Origin: Haliotis asinina
Taxonomy: Eukaryota > Mollusca > Gastropoda > Lepetellida > Haliotidae
Length of the DNA: 64,000 nt
NCBI RefSeq assembly: GCF_037392515.1
Contig: NC_090283.1
Location: 25,250,249 to 25,314,248, forward strand
Direction of reading: 5' to 3'
Made by a program: the position numbers and the translations under genes. Positions 19,954-34,900 of this stretch are shown here, piece by piece (the stretch's first letter is position 1; the number at the start of each line of letters is the position of its first letter). The notes beneath the pieces were generated by a model, which saw only the letters and a list, made by a program, of their open reading frames with translations, was not told the DNA's origin and made no database searches.

Positions 19954-22900
19954 ATGGCCCTGCGAGGAAAAGTTGCTATCATCACAGGTGAGACTGTTTA
20001 TATACTTAGAGAGGATCTGGGGTTCCTTTCACGAAGCAATCTTTACTAAGGTTATAAATAACCTTAACTCACATTCTGTAACATTCCACGAAGGTTACCT
20101 TAGACTTAGTTAAGATTAACCTTAGTTAAAGTTGTCTTGTGAAAGGAGCCCCTGCTTGTGATGGCTTTGAATCCCTGACCATTGATATGTCAGCAAGTAA
20201 TGCCTGTTGTAAGATGTGAGAAAATGTGGTGGTGAAGATCGAGCATTTGTTGAAGGTCACGAGCAATCAAAACATCAAACATAATTAAAACACAGCTATC
20301 ACTTGTTCATGATATATAGAATGCATTGTCGATTAAGAAAAAAACTAAGAAAAAACAAATAAGCAAAATTATAAACGTATAATCGCAAAATCAAAAGTGC
20401 AATATTTTGTACTTGTGTTTACCCCCTTCTTTGTTTATGGCTTATAAGCCTGATAGGTGTTAATTTCAAATTTCATGTGGTCAGTGATTGAAGTTGTGCA
20501 CTCCATATTGTTATTAGCAGTCAGGCAGGCAGGTATGTAAGTGTCAATAAACCAGACATTGAGGTCTGCTTATAACAATCAACATGTCTATTTTTATCCT
20601 AAGTAACTAGTAGATTATTTACTTCCTTGTGTATACAACCAAGATTAGGTTACTACTGACGACCTCACACTCCGGACAGGCATGCTGTTTCAGGCTCCTC
20701 GAACCTATTCACTGCACATGCGTTATGAGCGAAGCGCGAAGTAACTGTGGAAATCACATTTTCCCCCAGCGCTGGGGAAAAATTAGTGAGTCGTTTGAAC
20801 ATCGATTCCGCAGGCGTTTTTCATCGCGATTTGTTTCAACTTTATAGGTTGAATTGGCATGTTTGATGATTTGTTTCGATAAGTATATACCGAGTGAGTG
20901 AGTGAGTGAGTTAAAATGTAACGTCACATCGGCAATATCTCAGCCATATCGTGACGAGAACATCTAATATCAAAATTAATTATATGTCTACTGTAAAACC
21001 TGTCAACGAAGGACAGTAAAACAACTAGAATATCACAAATGGAATTAAAACTAGCATGGAAAGTTAAAAACAACATCACCATTAGGACAATACACTATAA
21101 AATCAGGCTATAGATCGCCAACAACTGAAGGTAGATCACCAAACTAGGGACCATGGGGACTTACAGTACCTTTGCTACCTGCATGGACCCTAGTTCGATT
21201 TACACCATCCCCTCAGCTGCTGGCGAGTGTACAATATGCTAGCCAAAATTAAAACAACAAGAATACTACGATTAAACGCCTGGTAGATTTAAATTTACAT
21301 CGAATGTTTGTGGACTTACGTACCCTCTCAGGAGGACAATAATTTTACAATACTTCAACCCCCTTTGAGGGTACAGCCACTAACAATTCTAGTTACTAAC
21401 CTAAACTACCAATCATTAAAATACATTTATATACAGAACATATAACTCAAAATTCAACCGAGAAATCAATTTCTTTTAAAAAAGCAATAATTAAATGAGC
21501 GCTGACTGCGTTAAAAAGATCCTTAACAGTTTTTACAGAAAAATACTTATCCCTTATGATGGAGAATTCAACACAGTCAAGCAGGATATGCTTGACCGTG
21601 ACTCTCTCATCACAAGGGATACAAAACGGAGGATCCTCACCTTTTAAAAGGTATGCGTGAGTGTATCTTGTATGGCCAATGCGACATCGTCGCAAAATGA
21701 CTTCTTCAAATCTGGACTGACAACCCAAGTATGTATAACCAATGTAGGGTTTTATTTCATGTAATTTATTTAGACCTACTTGGGTGTCCCACTTCTTCTG
21801 CATCAGATCACGAGTGTAAGCTCTAATGCTAGCTTTGTAGTCAGAATAAGGAATAAGAAGTGGTGTCACAGATTTGTTGAGTGCTGCCTTAGCAGCAAGA
21901 TCGGCCATTGCGTTACCAGAAATGCCAACGTGGCTGGGTAACCAACAGAAGACGATGTCGTACTGGCCAGTAGCAAGATCATTATATAATTCAATAATTT
22001 CAATTAAAAGTGGATGTTTACAAGAAAGATTTTTAATCGCCTGAAGGCAAGAAAGAGAGTCTGAATAGATTATATATTGTTTATGTTTATGGCGTCTTTG
22101 AATATATTTAAGAGCTGTTAATTTGGCGTTAGCCTCAGCGGTAAAAATAGAACTGTTGTCTGGTAATCTAGAAGATATTGTTCTGGATCCAATGACAGTG
22201 GCACAAGCAACTGCGCCACCGTCCTTGGACCCATCTGTAAATAAGGATTTATAACTGCTATATTTATGTTTCAATTGATTATATTCTTGTTTATACTGTA
22301 ATTCATTAGTTTCTGATTTTTTAAATGTGGTCAATGTTAGGTCAACTTGGGGCCTAACCAACTGCCAAGGAGGAGAAGAAAGAAGACGGGAAGGAGCTAT
22401 ATTTTCCAGCTTAATGCCGGCAGCAGCAAGAAATGGTTTAATTCTTAAACCAAGAGGCGGTACAAGCGAAGATTTCATATTGTATAAGTCCTCACACAGA
22501 GGACTGAAAACACAGTTATATGCAGGGTTTGACTTACTGGAATATATTTTTGTTACATACTGTAAAGCTAATTTGATACGTCGCTGCTCAAGAGATGGCT
22601 CATCGGCCTCAACGTACATGCTGTCAACAGGTGAAGTTCGAAAGGAGCCAAGACAAAGTCTTAGACCTTGATGGTGAACAGAATCTAAAAGTTTCAGATT
22701 GCTTTTACAGGCTCCACCGTATACAATGGAGCAATAATCAAGTTTTGACCGGATCAGTGATCAATAAAGTTGCAGGAGGGTAGTTTGGTCCCCTCCCCAT
22801 TTAGAATTTGAAACGACTTTCAACAAGTCAAGTGCCTTCAGGCATTTAGTTTTGAGGGATTTGATATGTGGTAGGAACGTTAAATGCGAGTCAAAAATTA

Positions 22901-25900
22901 ATCCCAAGAACTTGGCCTCCTTTACAACTTTGATGGGAGTGCCATCTAGAGATAGTTCAGGGTCCTTATGTGGCTTATATGTTCTGCAAAAATGTATACA
23001 ATTAGTTTTGGACTTCGAAAATTTGAAGCCGTTTTCAAGACACCATATATTTATTTTGTTTAAACACAACTGCAGTTGTCGTTCAATAATATGCATATTT
23101 TTTATCAAAATCATCCACGAAAAGCGATCCAGCAATTGAATCGTTTAAAACTTTTGATAAACTGTTGATCTTGATGCTAAAAAGAGTGACAGATAAAATA
23201 CTCCCTTGTGGAACACCCTGTTCCTGATTGTAATGATCAGACAGGGTAGAACCCACACGGATCTGGAATTGTCTGTCATTTAAAAAGTTGGCAATAAATT
23301 GAGGCAAACGACCTCGCAAACCAAAGTCATGTAAATGTTTCCAGGTTGTGTCATATGCTTTTTCAAGATCAAAAAAGATAGACACAGCATGTTGTTTATT
23401 AATTAGTGCGTTTTTATCAAATGACTCCAGTCGCACTAAGTGATCGACAGTACTTCTGTTTTTTGTCATGAGCTTGATCAAGTGAGTGAGTGAGTGAGTT
23501 AAAGTTTAACGTCACATCGGCAATATCTCAGCCATATTGTGACGAGAACATTTAATACTAAAATGAAATATATATAATTATCTATTATATAAAACCTGAC
23601 AACGAGGGACAGTAAAACAACTAGAATATCACAGATGAGAATATAAAACTAGTAACTATAACTAAAACAATTTATCTATAAAGGACAATACAAGATAAAA
23701 ATGGGCTATAGATTGCTAACAACTGAGTGTAGATCACCATGCTAAGGTCCATGGGGACTTACTGTACCTTTGCTACCTGCATGGACCCTAGCTGGATTTA
23801 CATCATTCCCTCAGCCATCAGCAATTTGGGAAATCTAGCCATGCAAATAAAAACACACTTATGCTACGATTAAAAACGTGAAAGTTTGAATTTACTTTGA
23901 ATGTTTGTGGACTTACGTACCCTCTCAGGGGGACAATAGTTTTACAGTACTTCAACCCCCTTTGAGGGTACAGCCACTAACAAGCACAGTTACCAATTTA
24001 AACTTCCAATAATAAAATATTTATCTATTTACAATTCTGTCAATAAATCTAATTCTTTTAAAAATGCAATGATTAAATGAGAGCTTGTGTTATTAAAAAG
24101 ATCCTTCAGAGTTCGTGAATGAAAATACTGATCCTTTCTGATGGAATACTCAACACAGTCAAGCAGGATATGCTTGACTGTGATTCTTCCATCACAAGGG
24201 ATACAAAACGGAGGATCCTCACCTTTAAGCAAATATTTATGTGTATATCTTTGAATATATTTAAGAGCTGTTAATATGGCGTTCGCTTCTGCTGTAAAAA
24301 TAGAAGTATTATCTGGTAATCTAGAAGATATTGTTCTGGATCCAATGACAGTAGCACAAGCAACTGCGCCACCGTCCTTGGACCCATCTGTAAATAAGGA
24401 TTTGTAATTGTTATATGTATGTTTCAATTGATTATATTCTTGTTTATACTGTAACTCATTCGTTTCTGATTTTTAAAATTTAGTTAATGTTATGTCAACC
24501 TGTGGCCTAACCAACTGCCAAGGGGGAGAAGAAAGAAGACGGAAGGGAGCTATATTGTCCAGCTCAATACCAGCAGCAGCAATAAACGGCTTTATTCTGA
24601 GCCCAAGAGGTGGAACAAGAGAAGACATTTTGCTATATAAATCCTCATACAGAGGATTGAAGACACAGCTATATGCAGGGTTAGATTCGTTAGAGTTAAG
24701 TTTTGTGATATATTGTAAAGATAGTTTGATACGGCGTTGTGCAAGAGATGGTTCATCGGCCTCAACGTAAAGACTGTCAATAGGTGAAGTTCTGAAGGAC
24801 CCAAGACAAAGTCTTAGACCTTGGTGATGGACAGAATCAAGAAGTTTAAGATTGCTTTTGCAGGCTCCACCATATGGAGCCATAATCAAGTTTAGAACGA
24901 ACGAGTGATCGATATAGGTGTAGAAGGGTAGCTTGTTCCCCTCCCCACTTTGAGTTGGAAACAACTTTCAACAGATCGAGTGCTTTCAGGCATTTGGCTT
25001 TGAGGGATTTAATATGCGGCAAAAAAGTTAAATGGGAGTCGACATAGTTCAGGGTCTTCATGCGGTTTGTATTTACGACAAAAATGTATGCAATTAGTTT
25101 TCGATTTAGAAAATTTAGAGCCGTTTTCAAGACACCATTTATCTATTTTGTTCAAACACAGCTGCAGTTGCCGTTCAATAGTATGCACATTTTTCCCACG
25201 ACAAGAAATATTAAAATCATCCACAAATAACGATCCATCAATTGAATCGTTTAAAACCTTGGATAAACTATTTATCTTTATACTAAAAAGTGTGACAGAC
25301 AAAATACTGCCTTGTGGAACACCCTGATCCTGATTGTAATGATCAGACAGGGTAGAACCCACGCGGACTTGAAATTGTCTGTTGTTTAAAAAGTTGGCTA
25401 TGAATTCAGGCAAACGACCTCGGAAACCGAAATCATGTTGTTTATTAATCAGCGCGTTTTTCACAAATGATTCTAAACGCACTAGGTGATCGACTGTACT
25501 TCTGTTTTAACGGAAACCACATTCTATATCTGTTATGAGATTATTTGTTTCCAAGTACCAAACAAGTCGATTATTTATCATGCGTTCCATGGTCTTGCAA
25601 ACACAGCTAGTTAATGAAATCGGACGATAATTGGAAGCATCTGTATGATCATGTCCAGGTTTAGGTATGGGTACTACTATGTCGTCACGCCATGAGGGAG
25701 GAAAGTTACCCGATGTCCAAATATCATCAAAAATATTGAGAAGCGTTTCTAGGCAGGATTCTGGTAAGTGCTTCAGGAGTTGATAATGGATGTTATCAGC
25801 TCCTGTAGCAGTGTCATGAGCTTGATCAAGAGCAGTATGGAGTTTATGAATAGAAAAAGTTTGGAGGACTTTGGTATACACTCATCAGCTATGGAATTCA

Positions 25901-28900
25901 GTTCCTCAGAAAAAGATTTGATAGCATCAGAAACGTCAATAAAACGTTCGGGTATAAGTTTTTCAGCACACAGTGTTTCATATAAAGCCCAGTTAGCCTT
26001 TTTAAAATTTCGCCTTGATGATGGAGGAACATCAGATGGAGTTACAGCTTTTAATATAGTAGGAAAATGGTCACTTCCACACAGGTCATCGTGGACTGAC
26101 CATTCGAATTCATTTAATAGTTCTGAATTTGTCAATGACAAGTCAAGAGCAGAATAAGTCCCTGTACCAGGGTGTAAATATGTGTTGGAACCATCATTAT
26201 AAATACATAAATCATTGTCAGAACAAAAGTCCTCCAACAATTTCCCTTTAGTGTTTGTAGTTACACTACCCCAAAGTGGGTTGTGCCCATTTAAATCTCC
26301 CATTATAATACAGGGCTTCGGGAGTTGGTCATATAGAGCTTGAAGATCAGTTTTGGCAAACGTCGAAGACGGTGAAATATAAAGAGAGCATAGCGTAAAC
26401 GCTACATGTAAAGTAATTCTCACTGCAACTGCCTGCATATTAGTATTAAGTGGAACAGGGCTCTGAATAACGTTTTGTCTGACTAGAATGGATGATCCGC
26501 CAGAGGCCCTATCACCCGGAGGTGCAAGACAATGATATGCATTAAAATGACGAAGGTCAAATGTATCTCTTTGTTTTAAATATGTCTCTTGGAGACATAT
26601 CGCTGACGGTGTAAAATCTTGGACTAATAGCTGTAATTCATGCAAATTAGTCCTCAATCCTCTGCAGTTCCACTGTACAATATTACTGGAATAAACTATC
26701 TTTTAGGGGGATTTATTGGGGATCTACCCCGCACTCTTTTGGAGGGCGACAAGCTATGTTCCCTAGAATGGACGTTTTCAGAAACGTCCATGTCTTCAAG
26801 AGACCCGTATTTATTGAACACTTGAATTTTGTTCTGTGACCCTTTAGGAGCTCTGCCACTTTGTTGTTTTGAAGCATCAGCCTTTGGCTTCGGTTTACTT
26901 TTCACCGTCTGTTGACTATCAGCTGTAGACTGAGACTTCGAGTGTGACTGAGATGCTGATTTGTGATCGGAAGAAGACTTTGAGGTATTAGGAAGTGATT
27001 CCCCAGTCTGTGATGATATAGCAGTGCACAAATGCTGTGGAGAGTCGCAATTTACCCAAGACAAGGTAGTTTGACAGCCTGTGGTTGATGTTGTTTTAGA
27101 ACTAGACCCCGATGATGTTTTTGCTACTGTAGCATAACGTTCTGTAAGTTCAGATCTCTTTACCAGTTTTTTGGCCTCAGAAAAGGGGATATTTTGTGTA
27201 AATTTTATTTTATTGATCTCCATTTGCTCTTTCCAAATTGGACACTGTTTAGAAAATGAAGAATGGCCGCCTGAGCAATTGGTGCATTTTTTATAATCCC
27301 TGTCACAATCTTCCGTTGTGTGTGTCTTCTCACCACAATGAGCACACACAACAGACAATGTGCACGTATTTACACCGTGTCCATATTTCTGGCATTTAAA
27401 ACACATGAGCGGGTTGGGGATGTAGGTGTCAACTTGTATGTTACAATAGCCTGCCTTCACTGATTTGGGAGCATTTGGGCATGAGAAAGTGAGCAGATAT
27501 GTGTATTTGTTTGGAACGTTTCATTGTTTCTTCGAGTAGAAAAGCGCTTGACATACAGCACACCTTGATCTTTCATTTCCGATCCTATGTCAATTTCGGA
27601 CATATCAGCAAACATTCGATCTCGATCTCTGATGATACCTTTACTAGTGTTTAAGGTCTTGTGAGCAGAGACCGTGACCGGCATGCCCACGAAAGATGTC
27701 ATGTTCATCAAGTTGGTTGCTTGCTGCTTTTTCCCGCGCTCAACTAGCAAAGCACCCGAACGTAAACGTCTTATATTTTTCACATCCCCAGCAATACCTT
27801 GAATACCCTTCGATACTGCAAAGGGGTTCAACTTTAAAGGTGTCTTGTCAGGAGTCTCAATGACAACGAAACGCGGCCAATACTCAATCGATACAGCCGG
27901 TCTATGGTCACCATCAATAGGGTCAATATCAAGTAGACGTTTTGTTTTTTTTTGGTTGGGGTTTCATACACCATAGTTAGTATAATATGGTTCATCATCC
28001 GAGCTCCCCACCCACCACGGAGTATCACAAGGACAACGATAGAGCAAGCGGGCCTCCAGCTTACAGCACCAAGGATACCCGGATGATATACTCCAGTAGA
28101 AGAATTATAAATAATTAATCCACCGGATTGGCCCATGAGCCACCGCCTTCTGGGCATAAGACTCTAGGCAAAATTCAGAACATAAAGATACATTTCAAAA
28201 CCAGGAAAGTCGATGATTAATTTCGCCAAGACCGAAATTAAATTTTGCTTGGCATGACCAGCCGATTGGTTGAATCGGGCCAATTCAACCACCCGTCTAG
28301 GTGAAGTAAGGGCCGAAGTGGTGTGTTGGGCAAATGGAACGCAGCTACAGGTTCTGTAGTCACATTATCCTGCCTCCACAGGTCACCCTGTTTCACTCAA
28401 CTCCTGAAGCATTTATCAGAATCCTGCCTACAAACTCTTCTAAATATTTTGATGACATTTGGACATCGGGTAAATTTCCTACCTCAAGGCGTGACGCTAC
28501 AGTAACAACATCTAAACCTGGACGTGATCATACGGATCCGTCGAATTATCGACCTATTTCACTAACTACCTGCGTTTGCAAAACCATGGAACGCATGATA
28601 AATAATGGACGTGTTTGGTACTTGGAAACAAAAAACCTGTATCTCAATAACAAATATCCAATGTGGTTTACTTAATTCCATAAAAAATAGAAGTAGTGTC
28701 GATCTTCTGGTACGTTTGGAATCATTTGTAAAAACGCTATAATTAATAACATCAGACAGTGTGTATCTTTTTTGACCTTGAAAAGGCATATGACACCACG
28801 TGAAATATGGCATTTTAAGAGATTTACTTGGCTTCGGACTGCAAGGCCGTTTCTCTCAATTTCTAGCCAACTTTTTAACTGACAGACAATTTCAGGTCAT

Positions 28901-31900
28901 TATCAGGGTGTTCCACAAGGCAGTATTTTGTCTGTCACAGTTTATCCAAGGTCTTAAATGATTCATTTGGTGGATCACTTTTTATAGATGACTGTAATAG
29001 TTCTTGTCATGGTAGGACTATGCATACTACTGAACGGCAACTGCAGTTGTCTTTAAATAAAATAAATAAATGGTGTGTCGATAACGGCTTTAAATTTTCT
29101 AAATCAAAAACTAATTGCGTATATTCCTAGCGTAAATATAAACCACGTAGGGACCCAGAACTCTTTTTAAATGGCAATCCCATCAAAGTTGTCAAGGACG
29201 CCAAGCTCTTATGTCTGATTTTCGACTCACATTTTACTTTCCCTCCCCATATCAAATCCTTAAAAACTACGGTAAATGCCTGAAGGCACTTGACTTTTTG
29301 AAAGTCGTGTCTAATTCAAAGTGGTGAGGTGATCAGGCTCCCCTTCTACACCTATATAGATCATCTCTCCGTTCAAAGCTTGATTATGGCTCAGTTGTAT
29401 ATGGTGGATCCTGAAAAAGCAACCTTAAACTATTAGATTCTGTCCATCATCAAGATCTAAGACTTTGTCTTGTCTCCGTTCGAACTTCACCTGTTGAAAG
29501 CCTGTAAATCGAGACTGATGAACAATCTCTTGAGCAGAGCCGTATAAAATTAGCTTTACAATATCTACAACAAAACTATATTCCAATGAATCAAACCCTG
29601 CATTTAACTGTGTCCCAAGTGGACCTCATATTGACAACATTTAAAATATCAGAAACTAATAAACTAGAACATAACCAAGAATTCAGCCAACAACGTACTA
29701 AATAAAATGGATATAAATCCTAATTTACAGATGGATTCAATTATGGTGGCGCTGTAGCTTGTGCCACTGTCATTGGATCAAGAACAATATCTTAACGATT
29801 GCCTGATAACAGCTCTATCTTTTACAGAGGAAGCGAGCGTCATATGAACAGCAATAAAATATATTCAAATACATTCAAAGACACCCTAAACATGAACAAT
29901 GTGTAATCTATTCAGACTCTCTTTCTTGTCTTCAGGCTATTAAAAACTTATCATGTAAACATCCACTTTTAATAGAAATTATTGAATTGCATATTGATCT
30001 TGCTACTGGCCTGTACGACATTGTCTTCTGTTGGTTACCCAGCCACGTAGGCATTTCTGGTAACACAATGGCCGATCTTGCTGCCAAGGCAGCACTCAAC
30101 ACATCTGTGACACCACTTTTTATCCCTTACTCTGATCTAATCAGCATTAGAACTTACATCCGTCATCTGATGCAAAAGAAGTGGGACAATAGGTATTAGT
30201 AGGTATTAATAAATTACATGTTGTGAAAAAATTATATTGGTTACATCTACTTGAGGTGCCAGTCCAGATTTGAAGGGGTCACCATGCGACGATGTCGCAT
30301 TGACCACACAAGATATACATGTGGATGTTCGCGTAAAGGTGAAGATCCTCTTTTTTGTATCCCTCGTGATGAAAGAATCACGGTCAAGCATGTCTTGCTT
30401 AACTGTGTTGAGTATTCCATCACAAGGGATACCTATTTTAAATGATGTAGTATGAATCTTTTTACTAATATAGGATTTGTAAAAGAATTTGACTTGTTAA
30501 ATGAATTGTAAATAGATATTTAGATTCGTAACCGAGTAATTGTTAGTGGCTGTACCCTCAAAGGGGATTGAAGCATTGTAAAATTTAAGTCTACCGAGTT
30601 TTTATGCGTAGTAATCTTGTTATTTTTATTTTGGCTACCATTTCGTACACTCACTGAAGGGATGATGTAAATCCAACTAGGGTTCATGCAGGTAGCAAAG
30701 GTATTGTCATTTAAATCAACATGGTCCCTAGTATGGCGATCTACCTTCAGTTGTTGGCGATCTATAGCCCGTGTTTGATAATGTATTGTCGTCTTTAATT
30801 ACAATATTATAGTTTTCATGCCAGTTTTATGTGGCACCCATGAAGAGCCACCTCCTCGTGGTGGGTGCTGGGTAATGCTAAGTGCTCTTCTCCCGTGTGG
30901 ACCCGGGATAGAATGTGTCCACAGCACCCCATTGCTTGTCGTAAGAGGCGACTAAATTGGGCAACCTGTTGGCCGTGGGCTGTTGGTTACCCAGCCATGT
31001 AGGGATCTCTGGTAACACATTGGCTGACCTTGCTGCTAAGGCAGCACTCAACAAATCTGTGACAGCATTGCTTATTCCTTACAGTCATTACAAAGCGAGC
31101 ATTAGATCTTATATCCGTGATCTGATGCAGAAGAAGTGGGACACCCAAGTGGGTATAAATAAATTACATGAGATAAAACCTTACATTGCTTATACCCACT
31201 TGGGCTGTCAGTCCAGATTTGAAGAGGTTATTTTACGACGATGTCGTATTGGCCACACACGATATACTCATTCATATCTTTTAAAAGGTGAGGATCCTCC
31301 ATTTTGTATCCCTTGTGATGAGAGAGTCACGGTCAAGCATATTCTGCTTGACTGTGTCGAATTCTCCATCACAAGGGATAAATATTTCAATGTCAAAACT
31401 GTAAAGGATCTTTTTACAAACATTAATTCTCATTTAATTATAGGTTTTTTAAAAGAAATTGATTTTTTGATTGAATTTTGAACAACATGTTCTGTAAATA
31501 GATGTAGTTTAATTCTTGGTTGTTTAGATTTGTAACTATACATATGGAAATTAATTAAGCAACACCAAATTCAAAGACACATAAAAACTTAACAAAGTTT
31601 AACGAAGTAATTTTGATGATTGATTATTCAATTTTGATGTATTGACATACAGCATGAGCTTTTCATGGGTTGATATGACGCGCGTGAAGCTTGCACAGCG
31701 CACGTGCATTGCTTTAACCTCAACTTTCGAAAAATGCACTTTTTCCCTGGGGTGTTTACAAGCGCAGGTTGTCGATTGCATTCGGTTTTTCATTCATTTC
31801 AATGTCATGGCACGTAGGAAATTATCAGAGGCCACTCGTTGGCAAATAATCGGCATGAGGAATGCTGGTATGTCTCTAAGACAAATCGGGACTCAAATCG

Positions 31901-34900
31901 GACGACATCATTCCATAATTTCAAAACTTTTGAAAAAATACCGGGCCACTAATGAAGTTAAAGACCTGCCTAGACCAGGAAGACCCAGGAAGACCACAGT
32001 CCGGGAGGACAGAGCTTTACTGAGACTTGTACGGCGCAGGTCCTTCGACTCGAGCTCTCGGTTGAGACAGGAGTGGCTTCCAGGGAGACCCATCTCGAAC
32101 AGGACTGTTCGGAATCGTCTGAAAGCTGCAGGATACCGGGCAAGGAGGCCAATCAAGCGACCCAGACTGTCTCCAGCCCATAAGGCAGCCCGACTGGCCT
32201 GGTGTAATGACCGTTTGCACTGGAACATTGCCTCTTGGAGGAAGGTCCATTTCTCAGATGAGAGCCGGTTCTTGCTGCACATGGTGGACGGTCGTACTCG
32301 GGTCTGGAGGCAGAGGAACACAGCAATGGCTCCACGGAACATCCAGGAGACTGTGGCCTTTGGGGGAGGTTCCGTTATGGTATGGGGGTGCATTTCCATG
32401 AACTGCAAGTTGGATATCATTACCATCCGTGGCAACCTTAACGGTGTTCGTTACCAACAGGAGGTTCTTGACAGGGCTGTGGTACCTCATTTTGAGAACC
32501 ATCCTCTGGCAACGAGACCCATATTTATGGACGACAATGCTAGACCTCACAGGGCGCATGCTGTAAATGATTTTTTGCGGCAAAATGCAATTGACAGAAT
32601 TCCATGGCCTGCCATGAGCCCTGACCTCAACCCCATTGAACATTTGTGGGACTTTATTGGCCGTCGTGTGAGGCAGAGAGACCCACCAGTCCATAATCTC
32701 AACGAATTGACGGCTGCCCTGCATGAGGAGTGGAACAGGATCCCCCAGAATCAGATCCGGAGACTCATCCAAGGAATGAGGAGGCGTCTGGAATCGGTGG
32801 TGCGTGCGCAGGGAGGACACACTAGATATTGATGAAAGTCGGTGTGCAGACTCTCAGATGACTGTTCTTTCTTTCCATGTGACATTTGTGTTAATACACC
32901 TGACAACAACGTCTGTGGATGAATAGTAAATTGTGTCCATTTTTTCTTGAATTTAAGACAGTTTTAAGAATTTGGATTTCGTTGCAATAAAGCAAAGTCT
33001 TGATACTTTTTCCCTTTAAGTTGTTTGTCAGAGATCGTCTGTTGAATAAAAAAGTGTCAAACTATATCAACCCGGCATATTTTGATTGTCAGAACACTTC
33101 AAAGTTGCTCCAATAGAAAAAATTGGGGTGTTGCTTGATTAATTTCCAGGTGTATAGAATTGTTAGTGGCTGTACCCTCAAAGGGGGTTGAAGTATTGTA
33201 AAATTATTGTCCTCCTGAGAGGGTACGTAAGTCCACAAACAGTGAAAGTAAATTCTAAATTTCCAGGTTTTTAATCGTAGAATAAATGTCTTTTTATTGC
33301 ATGGCTAGATTTCACAAATTGCTGACGGCTGAGGGAATGATGTAAATCCAACTAGGGTCCATGCAGGTAGCAAAAGTACTGTAAGTCCCCATGGTCCCTA
33401 GTATGGAGATCTACCTTCAGTTGTTAGCAATCTATAGCCCATTTTTACATTGTATTGTCCTGTATAGATAAATTGTTTTAGGCATAGTTACTAGTTTTAT
33501 ATTATAATCTGTGATATCCTAGTTGTTTTACTGTCCGTCGCTGACAGATTTTATAATAGACATATATTTCATTTTAGTATTGAATGTTCTCGTCACGATA
33601 TGGCTGAGATATTGCCGATGTGACGTTAAATATTAACTCACTCACTCACTCACTCACCCAGTTTTATGTATGTATCTGTGATATTCTAGTATTTTTCTGT
33701 CCATCGTCGACAGGTGTTTATAGTGTACATATATTCCATTGCAGTGTTAAATTTCGTCACAATATGCCTGAATCATTGCCGATGTGACGTTAAATATGAA
33801 CGTACCCAGTCTTAGAGTGTGAGTGAGTGAGTTAAAATTTAACGTCACATCGGCAATATCTCAGCCATAACGTGACGAGAACCTTTAAGTGAAATATAGG
33901 TATGTGGTAAAATCTGTCAACAAAGGACAGTAAAATCACAATTTCAATTAAAACTATCATGAAAAGTTAAAACGAATATCACTATTTGGACAGTACAATA
34001 AAAAAACAGGCCATAGATCGCCAACAACAGAAGGTAGATCACCATACGAGGCACAATGGGGACTTACAGTACCTTGGCTACCTGCATGGTCCCTAGTGAG
34101 TGAGTGAGTGAGTTAATATTTAACGTCACATCGGCAATATCTCAGCCATATCGTGCCGAGAACATTCAACAATGAAAAAGAGCATATATACATTATAAAA
34201 ACCCGTCAACGAAGGACAGTAAAACAACTAGATTATTACAATTTCAATTAAAACTAGCATGGAAAGTTAAAACTAATAGTACTATTTAGACAATACAATA
34301 TAAAAACAGACTATAGATCGCCAACAACAGAAGGTAGATCACCACACTAGGCGCCATGGGGACTTACAGTACCTTAGCTACCTTCATGGTCCCTAGCTGG
34401 ATTTACACCATCCCCTCAGCTGCTGGTGATAGTATGCAAGATTAGCCACAAATTAAAGTGACAGAAATACTACGGCTAAAAAAATGGAAGACTAAATTTG
34501 ACTTCAAATGTTTTGGGACTTACTACCCTCTCAGGAGGACAATAATTTTACAGTGCTTCAACCCCCCTCGAGGATACCGCCACTAACACTCTAAGTTACG
34601 AAGTCAACTTCCAAGTATAAAATATTTATCTATTTACAATTCATTTAGTAAATCTAAGTCTTTTAAAAATGCAATAATTAAATGAGAGCTAACATTATTA
34701 AAAATATCCTTCAAAGTTTGTGAATTAAAATATTTATCCCTTGTGATTGAATATTGGTCATTGTACACTTCAATAATTTCAATTAAAAGTGGATGTTCAC
34801 AAGAAATATTTTGAATAGCCTGAAGGCAAGAAAGAGAGTCGGAATAGATTATGTACTGCATATAAATTCAGGCAAACGACTTCGCAACCCGAAGTCAAGT

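Larger units (their letters stand above)
23482..28380 (-). mobile_element. LINE D: near full-length copy with multiple internal deletions
   Basis: Minus-oriented: tail at 23482, 3-prime UTR to 24028, ORF2 remnants 24029-26699, ORF1 26696-27974, 5-prime UTR to about 28380. Deletions are seen in RNase H (near 24247), after the RT core (near 25040), before FFDLEKAYD (near 25437) and between endonuclease and RT (near 25865). The ribozyme end is absent. The right boundary against LINE E is approximate. Confidence 0.8.
30833..33657 (+). mobile_element. LINE F: short internally deleted LINE with both termini, hosting a Tc1
   Basis: Target duplication CCAGTTTTATGT flanks it (30821-30832 and 33658-33669) inside LINE E. 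It has the ribozyme, about 90 bp of 5-prime UTR, and then jumps near 30978 directly into RNase H of ORF2, followed by the full 3-prime UTR. Without the Tc1 insertion it is about 1.2 kb: a natural deletion derivative keeping both ends. Confidence 0.9.
28398..33821 (+). mobile_element. LINE E: 5-prime-truncated copy, interrupted by LINE F
   Basis: Plus-oriented, starting in the RT domain (LLKH, ESCLQ; 28398) and ending in a 3-prime UTR split by LINE F (30833-33657). The coding part 28398-30500 is broken by many stops; readable are DHTDPSNYRPISLTTCVCKT (28530), an RT core with altered residues, and LPSHVGISGNTMADLAAKAA (30030). The last part (33658-33821) holds the 3-prime stem-loop region in diverged form. 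Confidence 0.85.

Noticed and set aside
20892..30832. LINE C and LINE E as one twin-primed, inverted insertion
   Set aside because: Their breakpoints are close in LINE coordinates, but E has its own complete 3-prime end on the plus strand, so they are separate insertions.
32254..32820. 188-codon minus-strand frame opposite the Tc1 transposase
   Set aside because: Antisense shadow of the intact transposase; no motif and no codon support.
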